The notes: generated from the sequence alone by a model not told the origin. Numbered from the stretch's first letter, positions 7,294 through 14,697 are shown. The stretch is 15,661 bases of DNA from Nitrososphaeraceae archaeon (GCA_029240395.1 JAREAJ010000011.1:1-15661); one strand, 5' to 3'. A program made the numbers and translations.

Positions 7294-8340
7294 ATGGGAG
7301 ACGAAGGGCAGCAAGAGGGTTTGGACAAAGATAAGAAAACCAAGGCGGTTGCGTTGCTTTCAGGAGGATTAGACAGCAGCCTAGCAGTTCGCATGATGTT
7401 GGATCAAGGAATTGATGTTGAGGCAATCGCGATTAAGACACCCTTTTGTGATTTTGATTGTGGAAAGGGGTGTGGACATAGGGTGAAACAGGTTTCTGTT
7501 GATCTAGGAATTCCTCTGAAGACAGTTTATTTTGGCGCAGAATACCTTAAAATGCTTATGAAACCAAAGCACGGCTACGGCTCAGGAATGAACCCATGCA
7601 TCGATTGTAGGGCGATGATGTATCGGGAAGCAAAAAAGCATATGGAAAATACAGGCGCTGACTTTATAGTGACAGGGGAGGTCTTGTTCCAAAGACCTAT
7701 GAGTCAAAATAGGCGTGCACTCCACATTATTGAGGAGGAAACAGGTACTGCTGGTAAGGTCTTAAGACCACTCTCTGCAAAACACCTTCCTCCTATTGAG
7801 GCTGAAAAGAATAATCTTATTAAAAGAGAAATGCTAGGTGACATAAAGGGTAGATCTAGAAAGGGGCAACTCAGCCTCGCAAGACACTATAGCATGGAAG
7901 ACCCGCCCAACGCTGCAGGCGGATGTCTACTAACTGACCCCGCTTTTTCAAAGAGGATCAAAGATACTTTTGAACACGCCGATGGCATTCCAAGCATTAA
8001 CGACGTGGAATTGCTAAAGTTTGGTAGGCACTTTAGGATGTCGAGGGACGCCAAATTAATTGTAGGGCGTAATATGGATGAAAATGAAAAGATTAAAAGT
8101 ATGTTTCTTTCAGGCGACATTCTTTTGGAAGCCAAGAACTACGTGGGTCCTACTTGTCTTCTAAGAAGTAGAGCCTATGACGAGTCCGTTGTAAGGGCCT
8201 CTGCTGGCATCCTCCTCCGGTATGCTGATTCTCCTAAAGATGCTAAATGCATAGTTATGGCAACTAATGGCAATAATGATATGATAGAGATACACACTGA
8301 ATCTGCTCAGGATGAAGCTATTGCGAAATTAAGAATCTAA
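7294..8340 (+). CDS. PP-loop ATPase, MnmA/ThiI-like putative tRNA thiouridine synthase
   Basis: This 348-residue protein has the ATP-pyrophosphatase P-loop SGGLDS at 23-28, which adenylates a base before sulfur transfer. Cysteine-rich motifs follow: CDFDCGKGC with C52, C56 and C60, and NPCIDC with C102 and C105. Then come TGEVLFQRPMSQ (127-138), LRPLSAK (158-164), GRSRK (186-190) and GGCLLTDP with C211. Cysteines after the P-loop at about 102 and 200 are where MnmA keeps its two catalytic cysteines, so C102 or C105 and C211 may play that role. C52, C56, C60 and a partner could bind a metal or Fe-S cluster. The C-terminal ~120 residues form a separate domain I do not recognise by name. It has its own promoter, divergent from the helicase unit. 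Tentative role: tRNA thiolation. Substrate position and sulfur donor are unknown, and another PP-loop chemistry remains possible. Confidence 0.75.
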   Translation: MGDEGQQEGLDKDKKTKAVALLSGGLDSSLAVRMMLDQGIDVEAIAIKTPFCDFDCGKGCGHRVKQVSVDLGIPLKTVYFGAEYLKMLMKPKHGYGSGMNPCIDCRAMMYREAKKHMENTGADFIVTGEVLFQRPMSQNRRALHIIEEETGTAGKVLRPLSAKHLPPIEAEKNNLIKREMLGDIKGRSRKGQLSLARHYSMEDPPNAAGGCLLTDPAFSKRIKDTFEHADGIPSINDVELLKFGRHFRMSRDAKLIVGRNMDENEKIKSMFLSGDILLEAKNYVGPTCLLRSRAYDESVVRASAGILLRYADSPKDAKCIVMATNGNNDMIEIHTESAQDEAIAKLRI

Positions 8341-8394
8341 ATCGACTAGACTGTAAATGTCTTTTGACCACTAGAACTATTTGGATTGAACTCA

Positions 8395-8407
8395 CAATTT
8401 ACAATAA
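8395..8407 (+). promoter_or_regulatory. TATA-like element of sepF
   Basis: The AT-rich run CAATTTACAATAA is centred near 8401, about 27 bases before the ATG at 8429. This fits a leaderless transcript and supports that ATG as the start. Confidence 0.4.
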
Positions 8408-8428
8408 TCGTTAACAGATGGATAGTGC

Positions 8429-8689
8429 ATGCAAAAGCCACCAATATATTTGAAAGCAGTTACTCTAAAAAATATTAGCGAAGTTTCTGAGATTAAAAAA
8501 GATGCCAAGAAAGAGATGATAATAATTCTAAGAGTTACACCTCTAGCACATAAGGATGTGGAACAGTTGCGAAAGGCGATTGACGATCTCTATAAGTATG
8601 TCCAATCTTCCGGAGGAGATATAGCTCGATTGGGAGAAGAACGCGTAGTTATCACCCCTCCGAGTGTCAAGATTTGGAAAGGAATTTGA
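8429..8689 (+). CDS. sepF: SepF-like cell division protein (DUF552 family), minimal form
   Basis: This 86-residue protein matches the SepF core. It has a YLKAVTL opening strand, IIILRVTPLAHKDVEQLRKAIDDL, a GGDIARLGEERVVITP segment and an ending VKIWKGI. SepF forms dimers and, in bacteria and several archaea, links FtsZ filaments to the membrane through an N-terminal amphipathic helix and linker. Here the globular core begins at about residue 6, so no such helix is present. An in-frame TAG at 8423-8425 lies one codon before the ATG, so no longer version is possible. No ftsZ is in the window. Thaumarchaea are thought to divide mainly with Cdv (ESCRT-like) proteins, so the role of SepF here is open. 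It is a single gene convergent with the aCPSF1-like gene. Confidence 0.85.
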   Translation: MQKPPIYLKAVTLKNISEVSEIKKDAKKEMIIILRVTPLAHKDVEQLRKAIDDLYKYVQSSGGDIARLGEERVVITPPSVKIWKGI

Positions 8690-8769
8690 ATCCAATGTAA
8701 TGGGTAACAGTTTATTTGTGTGTGCAACGGGTTTGTAAAATACAGACGGGATGCTGGCTTCAGCCTTGC

Positions 8770-10659
8770 CTAAACCAATTTTACTGCCTCAAGAACCGAT
8801 GGATGTTGTGTTTGTATTTTTAGCATCCTATTTATTGAGGCGGCAAGATTTTGAACCTTAGATCGCTCACCATTATTAACTAATACACGTCGTAGTTTTG
8901 GTCTGAGCTTACTTGCGTAATTGATGAGCTGATTGTAGTCACTATGAACGTCTAACCCCTCAATTTTCTCTACCACACAGCAGATTTCAATTTGCTGTCC
9001 TGCTACAGCCATTTCTTTTCCACCTTCCTGAATGAATCTTCCCAAACTTCCAGGCATCTGATATGAAGTTAAAATGATTTTACTATCCCGTCGTTGTGAT
9101 ATCTGTTCTAAATAATTTAGAGATGGTCCTCCATCATTTGAAAACAAAGGAGCAAGTATTACTGCTGGTTCATTATCCAAGATTTGTGACTGAACTATAG
9201 TAAAGTCCCCTGAAAAGAAGCGATTCTTGTTAATTTGTTGAACGAGGTTGTTTATTTCTTCAGAGAGATACTCGGAATATACCTCATGAATGGACCAAAT
9301 TTCAGCTATAGATTTCTCTACTAACATTTTAGCTTTAGCGATCTTACCCAATGCCATGTATCTATCCATAATTAACAAAATCTCTTGGGCCAATCCAATA
9401 TGAGGAACTGGAACTAATACCATCCCTCTATTGCTAAGCGTGGTATTCATACTATTGACAAAGCGTTGAACTGCAAGTTCGTAATCTGGAAATATATCAT
9501 CTTTGTTGCCATACGTACTCTCAATTATTAGAGTTTCTGCTCTTGGAAAGTTAAACGTGGGTCTGCTGAATAAAAATGATTCCTGGAAACGCATTTCACC
9601 AGTATAAACAATGTTATGATCACCATTTCCAATATGGAGGTGCATCATGCTCGACCCTAAAATATGGCATGAGGGCGTAAGTGTGAGCTTTACATCGGGC
9701 GAAATGTCGGTTACGATACCTAGATTTAGGGGAATGGTATGCACGATTACTTTTTTTATATCCTCAGTGGAATATACTGCTTCGTTTGGTGCTTTTTTGA
9801 TATACTGCATTTGCTCACATATCATCAGGGGCAAGGTTGGCTCTGAACAATACACTGGACCTTCATATTTGTACTTAAAGAGAAATGGCAAGAAGCCACT
9901 ATGGGATAGATGTGCGTGATTCAAAATTACCGCATCTAGGTCGTTAATCTCGATGCCTGTAATGTCCAGTCGCGGGAAGACGTTCATGGACTCCTTAGCA
10001 AACTCATTTAGCCCACAGTCAAGTAAAATCTTGCTCTCGTGTGTGGTTAACAAAATTGCTGACCGACCGACCTCAGCAAATCCCCCTAATGCTATGATGC
10101 TCGCCTCGGTGAATGAATTACCTAATTTTGATCTAAAGATTCGCTCTCCAACATCCTTGTAGAACTGAATACGATCCGTTGCTGTCTCGTTGAGGACGTT
10201 GTGAATATACCTCATGACGTTCATATCCGAAGGGCTTTTTCTAAATTTTAATTTCCAGCCCGTTTTATCAACTATTTCGTAATTATTACGTTCGATACTA
10301 GTTCTAAGTTTGACTGGGTCTTGAACGTAGATGACTACCTCTCCCAGCGCATAATCAAAGAAAAGATATTCTGTTTGAATTTCCTTTGAGATAAAACTAT
10401 TTAACAGACCTATTGTTTCTTTCTCTGGCTTTCTTATCGATTCATCCGTTCGAACGACTATTCTCTTCCTTAAGGTGTTAACCATGTTTGATATAACCTG
10501 ATTGTTCTTCAAGAGATAGGCGGGATTATCAGAATACAGTGCTATGCTAGGGCCTTCATACTCTATTTTAGTGAGGCTAGATTCTTTTGGAAGACTCTGA
10601 AGTATGGAGGCCACGATATTTTGATTATTCGGACCATTATAGGATGATTTATTTTGCAT
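8770..10659 (-). CDS. aCPSF1 (FttA)-like KH/beta-CASP protein with degenerate nuclease active site
   Basis: The 629 residues have the aCPSF1 order: an N-terminal KH-type RNA-binding region (about 1-145), a metallo-beta-lactamase fold (about 185-380 plus the C-terminal part) and a beta-CASP insert (about 385-545). aCPSF1/FttA is the archaeal 3'-end endonuclease and transcription termination factor. Conserved here are LLDCG (D214), H248 and H250, H253, CHILGS (H332), motif A ESTYG (E380) and motif B H572. Three ligands differ from the active pattern: motif 2 is HAHLSH (S252 in place of Asp), motif 4 is YTGE (E355 in place of Asp), and motif C is VNNGE (N595 in place of His). These mostly correspond to the second metal site, so I infer little or no nuclease activity. 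It may be a paralogue that binds RNA or partners an active aCPSF1 encoded elsewhere. No clear TATA element at normal spacing was found. Confidence 0.88.
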   Translation of the reverse strand: MQNKSSYNGPNNQNIVASILQSLPKESSLTKIEYEGPSIALYSDNPAYLLKNNQVISNMVNTLRKRIVVRTDESIRKPEKETIGLLNSFISKEIQTEYLFFDYALGEVVIYVQDPVKLRTSIERNNYEIVDKTGWKLKFRKSPSDMNVMRYIHNVLNETATDRIQFYKDVGERIFRSKLGNSFTEASIIALGGFAEVGRSAILLTTHESKILLDCGLNEFAKESMNVFPRLDITGIEINDLDAVILNHAHLSHSGFLPFLFKYKYEGPVYCSEPTLPLMICEQMQYIKKAPNEAVYSTEDIKKVIVHTIPLNLGIVTDISPDVKLTLTPSCHILGSSMMHLHIGNGDHNIVYTGEMRFQESFLFSRPTFNFPRAETLIIESTYGNKDDIFPDYELAVQRFVNSMNTTLSNRGMVLVPVPHIGLAQEILLIMDRYMALGKIAKAKMLVEKSIAEIWSIHEVYSEYLSEEINNLVQQINKNRFFSGDFTIVQSQILDNEPAVILAPLFSNDGGPSLNYLEQISQRRDSKIILTSYQMPGSLGRFIQEGGKEMAVAGQQIEICCVVEKIEGLDVHSDYNQLINYASKLRPKLRRVLVNNGERSKVQNLAASINRMLKIQTQHPSVLEAVKLV

Positions 10660-10831
10660 ATTATCACTCTAGGATTTAAACAACAAGAGAGCTTGCCGAC
10701 TACGGGTTTGATATGTTCACAATTCACCTTTAAAGAGTGTTTCGTTTCATAATACTGTTGGTACCGGAGTATAACCGAATTGATATTAAAGTTGAAATAG
10801 TATTTTGGTTTATAATAATTACTGAGAAAGT

Positions 10832-11311
10832 TTGGAAAATATAGATTCAGGTTCTGGTGAAGGAAGATTTGGAGATAGCGGTAGGGCTGGTGGGTACAGG
10901 CCTCAGAGGGACTATGGTAGTTATGGCTCAAGGGGTCGTGGTGGCTTTGCGGGCCCAAGACCATTTCGACCATCACCAGTAAGGGTAGGAGAAGAATTTG
11001 ATGTTAGGATAGAATCAATGAGTAAGAGAGGGGATGCCGGCGTTGCTAAGGTTGAAGGCCTTGTAATTTTTGTCACGGGAACTAAAGTCGGAGATAATGT
11101 GAAGATAAAAATAACCAAGGTCGGCCGAGGGTATGCGACTGCAGAGATAGCTGGGTCGGATACCGCCGCGAGCGAAAGGAGTGACGAGCAACCTTCGACT
11201 CCTTTAGGTGATGAGCAAGCGGGTGACGAGCAACCTTCGACTCCTTTAGGTGATGAGCAAGCGGGTGACGAGCAACCTTCGACTCCTTTAGGTGATGAGC
11301 AAGCAGGCTAA
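10832..11311 (+). CDS. TRAM-domain RNA-binding protein with RG-rich head and tandem-repeat tail
   Basis: This 159-residue protein has a central TRAM domain at about 51-107 (VGEEFDVRIESMSKRGDAGVAKV, then VIFVTGTKVGDNVKIKITKV and ATAEI). Small archaeal TRAM proteins bind RNA and have been described as RNA chaperones. Residues 10-46 are rich in Gly, Arg, Tyr and Phe (RG/FG-like), often found in nucleic-acid-binding tails. The last 42 or so residues are three copies of a 14-residue acidic unit (GDEQPSTPLGDEQA). The start is TTG at 10832: an in-frame TGA at 10823-10825 bars any longer form, and the next start, ATG at residue 63, would cut the TRAM domain. AT-rich TATA candidates lie at 10780-10790 and 10808-10819; neither has ideal spacing. 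It is divergent from the aCPSF1-like gene and 78 bases before egsA. Confidence 0.85.
   Translation: MENIDSGSGEGRFGDSGRAGGYRPQRDYGSYGSRGRGGFAGPRPFRPSPVRVGEEFDVRIESMSKRGDAGVAKVEGLVIFVTGTKVGDNVKIKITKVGRGYATAEIAGSDTAASERSDEQPSTPLGDEQAGDEQPSTPLGDEQAGDEQPSTPLGDEQAG
11181..11306 (+). repeat. Three 42-bp in-frame tandem repeats in the TRAM gene
   Basis: Units run 11181-11222, 11223-11264 and 11265-11306. Units 1 and 2 are identical; unit 3 differs at one base near its end (GCAG instead of GCGG). Each unit encodes 14 residues and itself contains two related GTGAYGAGCAA segments, so the array probably grew from a smaller duplication. The near identity at synonymous sites points to recent expansion by slippage or unequal recombination. 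The repeat ends one codon before the stop. Confidence 0.95.
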
Positions 11312-11352
11312 CTCATAAACTCGGACTCAACCAGTTCAGTCCGCAAAATACA

Positions 11353-11368
11353 GAGTATACTTATTTTT
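11353..11368 (+). promoter_or_regulatory. AT-rich element between the TRAM gene and egsA (promoter and/or terminator)
   Basis: GAGTATACTTATTTTT lies 42 bases after the TRAM stop. Its TATACTTATTTT core is about 27-30 bases before the TTG at 11390, fitting a TATA box for egsA. Its T-run could also end the TRAM transcript. The two roles cannot be separated by eye. Confidence 0.35.
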
Positions 11369-11389
11369 AGGCATCTAATAGGATGAATC

Positions 11390-12460
11390 TTGGGCTTGAA
11401 TACTACTCCAGCTCATATGATGGAGCTTCCGAGGAAAATATTGATAGGCGACGACGTAATCAGCAATCTTGGCTCTTTTTTATTTGACTTGAATAATAAC
11501 ACATCAAGAATTGCTATAGTGACAGGCAATACAGTGCGTGGGATAGCCGGCCAACCGTGCCTCGCTTCTATCGACGAATCATTGTTGAATAGTTCGTGGC
11601 ATATTGTCACAGACGCGTCGATTGAATCCGTAAACAGTCTGCAACTAGATCTTGAAAAATACTCCCCTGATTTTATTTTAGGGCTCGGCGGGGGGCGCTC
11701 GGTTGATGTGGCTAAGATGACGGCCTTTCGACTATCAAGACCATTCATCAGTGTTCCTACCTCTGCATCTCATGATGGGATAGCAAGCCCTTTTGTCTCC
11801 ATAAGGGGTCTGGACAAACCCCATTCGATTAAAGCCAATTCTCCGATAGGGATCTTGGCTGATACAAGGCTAATTTCTCAAGCGCCCAGGCGGCTATTGG
11901 CAAGTGGTTGCGGAGACCTCCTCGGAAAAGTAACAGCCGTAAAAGATTGGGAACTTGCTAGAGATGAAAAAAACGAGTATTTCGGTACTTACGCCGCTAA
12001 TCTTGCCTGCATGAGCGCTGAAATAATTCTTAAACAGTCGCATAAATTTCGAAATAATAGTGTCTTCGAGGTTAGAACAATAATTGAAGCACTTATTAGC
12101 GCTGGAGTAGCGGCATGTATTGCCGGCAGCAGCAGGCCATGCTCCGGTTCTGAGCATTTATTCAGTCACGCCCTAGAGTACATTGCCGGCAACAGTTGCG
12201 GATTGCATGGAGAAAGGGTGGGCTTAGGAACAATAATAATGGCGAAACTTCATAACTTAGATTGGAAGCAAATAGTAAAAGCTCTGAAAAACATAGACGC
12301 CCCAACTACCGCTACGGAAATAAACGTACAACAATCTGACCTCGTGAAGGCTCTCCTACTAGCTCAGTCTCTTAGACCCGAACGGTATACAATATTGAAG
12401 AAGGTGAACTTGGATGAGCAATCAGCTCTACGGCTATTGGAAGATGTAGAATTGCTCTAA
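11390..12460 (+). CDS. egsA: sn-glycerol-1-phosphate dehydrogenase
   Basis: The enzyme reduces dihydroxyacetone phosphate to sn-glycerol-1-phosphate with NAD(P)H, setting the stereochemistry of archaeal membrane lipids. The 356 residues show an N-terminal nucleotide-binding half with GLGGGRSVDVAK (98-109), the SHDGIASP motif (127-134) and a C-terminal helical metal-binding half. Likely zinc ligands are D176 (GCGDLLGK), H256 (SGSEHLFSH) and H273 (LHGERV). All key motifs are intact, so it should be active. Start choice is uncertain. TTG 11390 (used here), TTG 11396 and ATG 11417/11420 are in frame, and the family usually begins close to MELPRKILIG, which favours the ATGs. A TATA-like element about 27-30 bases before 11390 fits either a leaderless TTG start or a short leader to the ATG. 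The gene is cytoplasmic and follows the TRAM gene on the same strand. Confidence 0.93.
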   Translation: MGLNTTPAHMMELPRKILIGDDVISNLGSFLFDLNNNTSRIAIVTGNTVRGIAGQPCLASIDESLLNSSWHIVTDASIESVNSLQLDLEKYSPDFILGLGGGRSVDVAKMTAFRLSRPFISVPTSASHDGIASPFVSIRGLDKPHSIKANSPIGILADTRLISQAPRRLLASGCGDLLGKVTAVKDWELARDEKNEYFGTYAANLACMSAEIILKQSHKFRNNSVFEVRTIIEALISAGVAACIAGSSRPCSGSEHLFSHALEYIAGNSCGLHGERVGLGTIIMAKLHNLDWKQIVKALKNIDAPTTATEINVQQSDLVKALLLAQSLRPERYTILKKVNLDEQSALRLLEDVELL

Positions 12461-12637
12461 GTGTTGGACCTGAGTTCAACTGTCATTATAAGTCACTGTC
12501 AGAAACGATTCCGATAATCCCCCCAGATATGCTAGCCATCATTTAGTGTTGTGTTGTCTATATGACCAGCCTTACTATTTCCAATGACCAGTAGTTCAGG
12601 CGGTTATAGTGGACATGCAATTGTGATAAATAGATGC

Positions 12638-13411
12638 TTATGTTGAGTGAGGTTGGGCGGCTTCAGCATTCTTTTCGAGTGTCTTTGGTTGCTCTTGTTT
12701 GAGCTCTTCAGTCTTCCGAGATACGGCAGACTGAGATACATAGGTTTCTACAAACAAAGCCGCCTCAAATCGTGGTACGAATCTGAATATATCGTTCGCA
12801 ATAGCTCTTTTAATGATTTGTAATCCATCAACGAGGAATGTTTCCTCGGGTAAATCTATTTTTATGCTAGAATCCTCCACAGCAAATCCTATCTTCTGAT
12901 CGTCTATGGGAAGCCGTCTTTTTATAAGGGACAGCACTTTGTCATTGTCATCTTCAAGTTTCCTGGTTACCTCAACATCATAAACCAGCGTGCGCCCCGC
13001 GAATCTATGGTTGAAATCGACTTGAACCCTGCCGGAACCTATGAATCTAACAATTCCCACGCGCTCGTCCAATTCTATAGTATCTCCCACTTTGAGCTCA
13101 TCAGCCTTATCGCCTAGCTTGCGGAGAGGAATCATTCTTATTTTACTTAGGTCTCTTTCCCCAAAGCCTTTGTCTGGGGAAATTTGAATGCTCAGTTTAT
13201 CACCAATGTTGGCGTTTGCCAAAGCTTCATCCAACCCCTTTAAAATCCATCCCTCACCCACCGAAATCAGCCGAGGTTCATACCTGCGAGTTGGATCATA
13301 CGTATCAGACTTCTTGGCCTCATCCTCTCTTGTAGTTTCGAAGGTTAGATCATTGTCTTTGACCTTTGCTGTATAGTCTATAAGAATGAGAGAGCCTTTT
13401 TCGAGCGCCAT
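12638..13411 (-). CDS. Long FKBP-type peptidyl-prolyl cis-trans isomerase
   Basis: This 257-residue protein has the archaeal long FKBP layout. An FKBP core opens with GSLILIDYTAKVKDNDLTFETT (6-27) and contains ISVGEGWILKGLDEAL (49-64) and SPDKGFGERD (78-87). An inserted flap (IF) chaperone domain lies at about 88-140 (VGIVRFIGSGRVQVDFNHRFAG). The core closes with TLVYDVEVTRK, and an archaeal-specific C-terminal domain of about 75 residues follows. The last ~25 residues are a Glu/Lys/Gln-rich flexible tail. Such proteins catalyse proline isomerisation and act as folding chaperones in the cytosol. A TATA-like ATATATTAA element about 26 bases upstream supports a leaderless start at ATG 13411. 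It lies 53 bases after the aminotransferase stop on the same strand but appears to have its own promoter. Confidence 0.9.
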   Translation of the reverse strand: MALEKGSLILIDYTAKVKDNDLTFETTREDEAKKSDTYDPTRRYEPRLISVGEGWILKGLDEALANANIGDKLSIQISPDKGFGERDLSKIRMIPLRKLGDKADELKVGDTIELDERVGIVRFIGSGRVQVDFNHRFAGRTLVYDVEVTRKLEDDNDKVLSLIKRRLPIDDQKIGFAVEDSSIKIDLPEETFLVDGLQIIKRAIANDIFRFVPRFEAALFVETYVSQSAVSRKTEELKQEQPKTLEKNAEAAQPHST

Positions 13412-13430
13412 AAATCCGCTACTGGTTTAC

Positions 13431-13440
13431 CATATATTAA
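13431..13440 (-). promoter_or_regulatory. TATA-like element of the FKBP gene
   Basis: On the minus strand this reads TTAATATATG, centred about 26 bases before the ATG at 13411. The spacing predicts transcription starting at the initiation codon. It lies in the 53-base gap after the aminotransferase stop. Confidence 0.5.
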
Positions 13441-13464
13441 GTTTAATAGGTCTGCGCTCTGAGA

Positions 13465-14610
13465 TCAGAAAATTTTTGCGGTTTTCTCGAGCGCGGCAGA
13501 GGAAGCGTCCTCATCAACTTTTAGACCCAGCAAGTTCATAGATGATATAATTGAAGATAGTGTTCTTGTAACGTGGTATTTATTTACCTCTCCCATCGAA
13601 CCAATTCTAAATACCTTACCCTTAAGATCACCAAAGCCGCCTGCTATTAGTACTCTAAACTCATTGGACATTAGTGCCCTGAATTTTTTATCATCCATCC
13701 CGTCAATATATTTGGCAGCTATCACTACATGACTACGTGCATCCTCTCTTGCGAAAGGTGGAAGTCCAAGCGCGCTTAGCCCGCTGTAAAATGCTTCAGC
13801 GCATAACTTGTGCCGAAGAATTCTTTTATCCAAGCCCTCTTCCAAAACGATATCTAGAGCTTCATTGAAAGCATAGAATAATGGAAGGGCAGGCGTAAAG
13901 GGCGTTTCAAAATTTTCTTCATAATATTTGAAGTATCGTTTAAGGTTCAGATAGAGTATCGAAGGGGGATTTGATTGAATATATTTTTTCGTTCTCTCAC
14001 TGATTGCTATAGGAGAGACACCGGGAGGAGCCGCTAGAGCTTTCTGTGAGGCGGTTACGCATATATCAATATTCCACTTGTCAACAGGCAACTCGTCTCC
14101 TCCCAAAATTGATACGGCATCTGCGACGAAGAATGTTCCGTTCTTTGAACACAGCTTCCCCAATTTGTCCATGTATCTAATAGTAGTCCCGGTTGAAGTT
14201 TCATTGTAAACCGCATAAATTGCCTTGATATCTTTGTTTTGATCAAAGGCTTCCTCAATTTTTTCATACGGAGGGTTCTCCCCGTATGGAGAAGGCACAC
14301 GAATTGCCTTCCCTCCCCAGCTGTCAATTAGATCGGCAAGCCTAGAGCCGAATTCGCCGCTTACAGGAACGATCGCTTTATCACCTTTCTTTATCAGGTT
14401 AACTACCGACGCCTCAACGGCACCTGTCCCCGAGGTTGTTAACAAAATAATATCATTGCTGGTCTGAAATGTCTTTTTTATTTTCTCTACTAACGACTTA
14501 TACAAAATGCGAAAATCTTGGCTTCTATGATTAATTATCGGTGCAAGCATTGCATTCATAACTCTGTTTGGGACATTTGTCGGTCCAGGCAACATGACTA
14601 AATATTCCAT
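13465..14610 (-). CDS. Class V aminotransferase, alanine-glyoxylate / serine-pyruvate type
   Basis: This PLP enzyme of the alanine-glyoxylate/serine-pyruvate aminotransferase family (COG0075-like) is expected to move the amino group of alanine or serine to an oxo-acid such as glyoxylate or pyruvate. The 381 residues open with MLPGPTNVP and contain the PLP phosphate-contact SGTGAVEA (60-67), the cofactor Asp D164 (VADAVS) and the Schiff-base lysine K190 (TASQKALAAPPG). Length is normal for the family. The frame stays open to 14763, but the start is placed at ATG 14610 because family proteins begin right at this point. In addition, a TATA-like TTATAAATA lies about 37 bases upstream, and the extra 51 residues would overlap the divergent peptidase gene. 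ATG 14595 is an alternative. Exact substrates cannot be read from sequence. Confidence 0.9.
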   Translation of the reverse strand: MEYLVMLPGPTNVPNRVMNAMLAPIINHRSQDFRILYKSLVEKIKKTFQTSNDIILLTTSGTGAVEASVVNLIKKGDKAIVPVSGEFGSRLADLIDSWGGKAIRVPSPYGENPPYEKIEEAFDQNKDIKAIYAVYNETSTGTTIRYMDKLGKLCSKNGTFFVADAVSILGGDELPVDKWNIDICVTASQKALAAPPGVSPIAISERTKKYIQSNPPSILYLNLKRYFKYYEENFETPFTPALPLFYAFNEALDIVLEEGLDKRILRHKLCAEAFYSGLSALGLPPFAREDARSHVVIAAKYIDGMDDKKFRALMSNEFRVLIAGGFGDLKGKVFRIGSMGEVNKYHVTRTLSSIISSMNLLGLKVDEDASSAALEKTAKIF

Positions 14611-14642
14611 TGTAGATGTCAGTAATCGAAAATAGACGCGGC

Positions 14643-14651
14643 TATTTATAA
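14643..14651 (-). promoter_or_regulatory. TATA-like element of the aminotransferase gene
   Basis: On the minus strand this reads TTATAAATA. It predicts a transcript start near 14621, giving about a 10-base leader before ATG 14610. An mRNA starting there cannot encode the longer N-terminal extension. Confidence 0.5.
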
Positions 14652-14686
14652 TTAGGGAGTCATTTTTCGGTAGGGATAAAACGGGC

Positions 14687-14697
14687 TCTATTAGTAT
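14687..14697 (+). promoter_or_regulatory. Possible TATA-like element of the M24 peptidase gene
   Basis: CTATTAGTATA lies about 23 bases before ATG 14715, slightly closer than ideal. Together with the opposing element at 14643-14651 it makes 14611-14714 a 104-base divergent promoter. Confidence 0.3.

Noticed and set aside
9647..9919. Open plus-strand frame inside the aCPSF1-like gene
   Set aside because: It is antisense to the conserved metallo-beta-lactamase motifs, which explain the coding constraint there.
10563..10976. Open minus-strand frame across the aCPSF1/TRAM intergenic region
   Set aside because: It overlaps both genes and their promoter region, has low-complexity composition and resembles no protein family.
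11181..11306. Possible CRISPR-like repeat array
   Set aside because: The units are directly adjacent with no spacers, in frame, and encode a protein repeat.
12461..12637. Possible small RNA between the convergent egsA and FKBP genes
   Set aside because: Only a short direct repeat (ATGACCAG, twice) was seen. No stable hairpin, tRNA-like or C/D-box pattern could be supported by eye.
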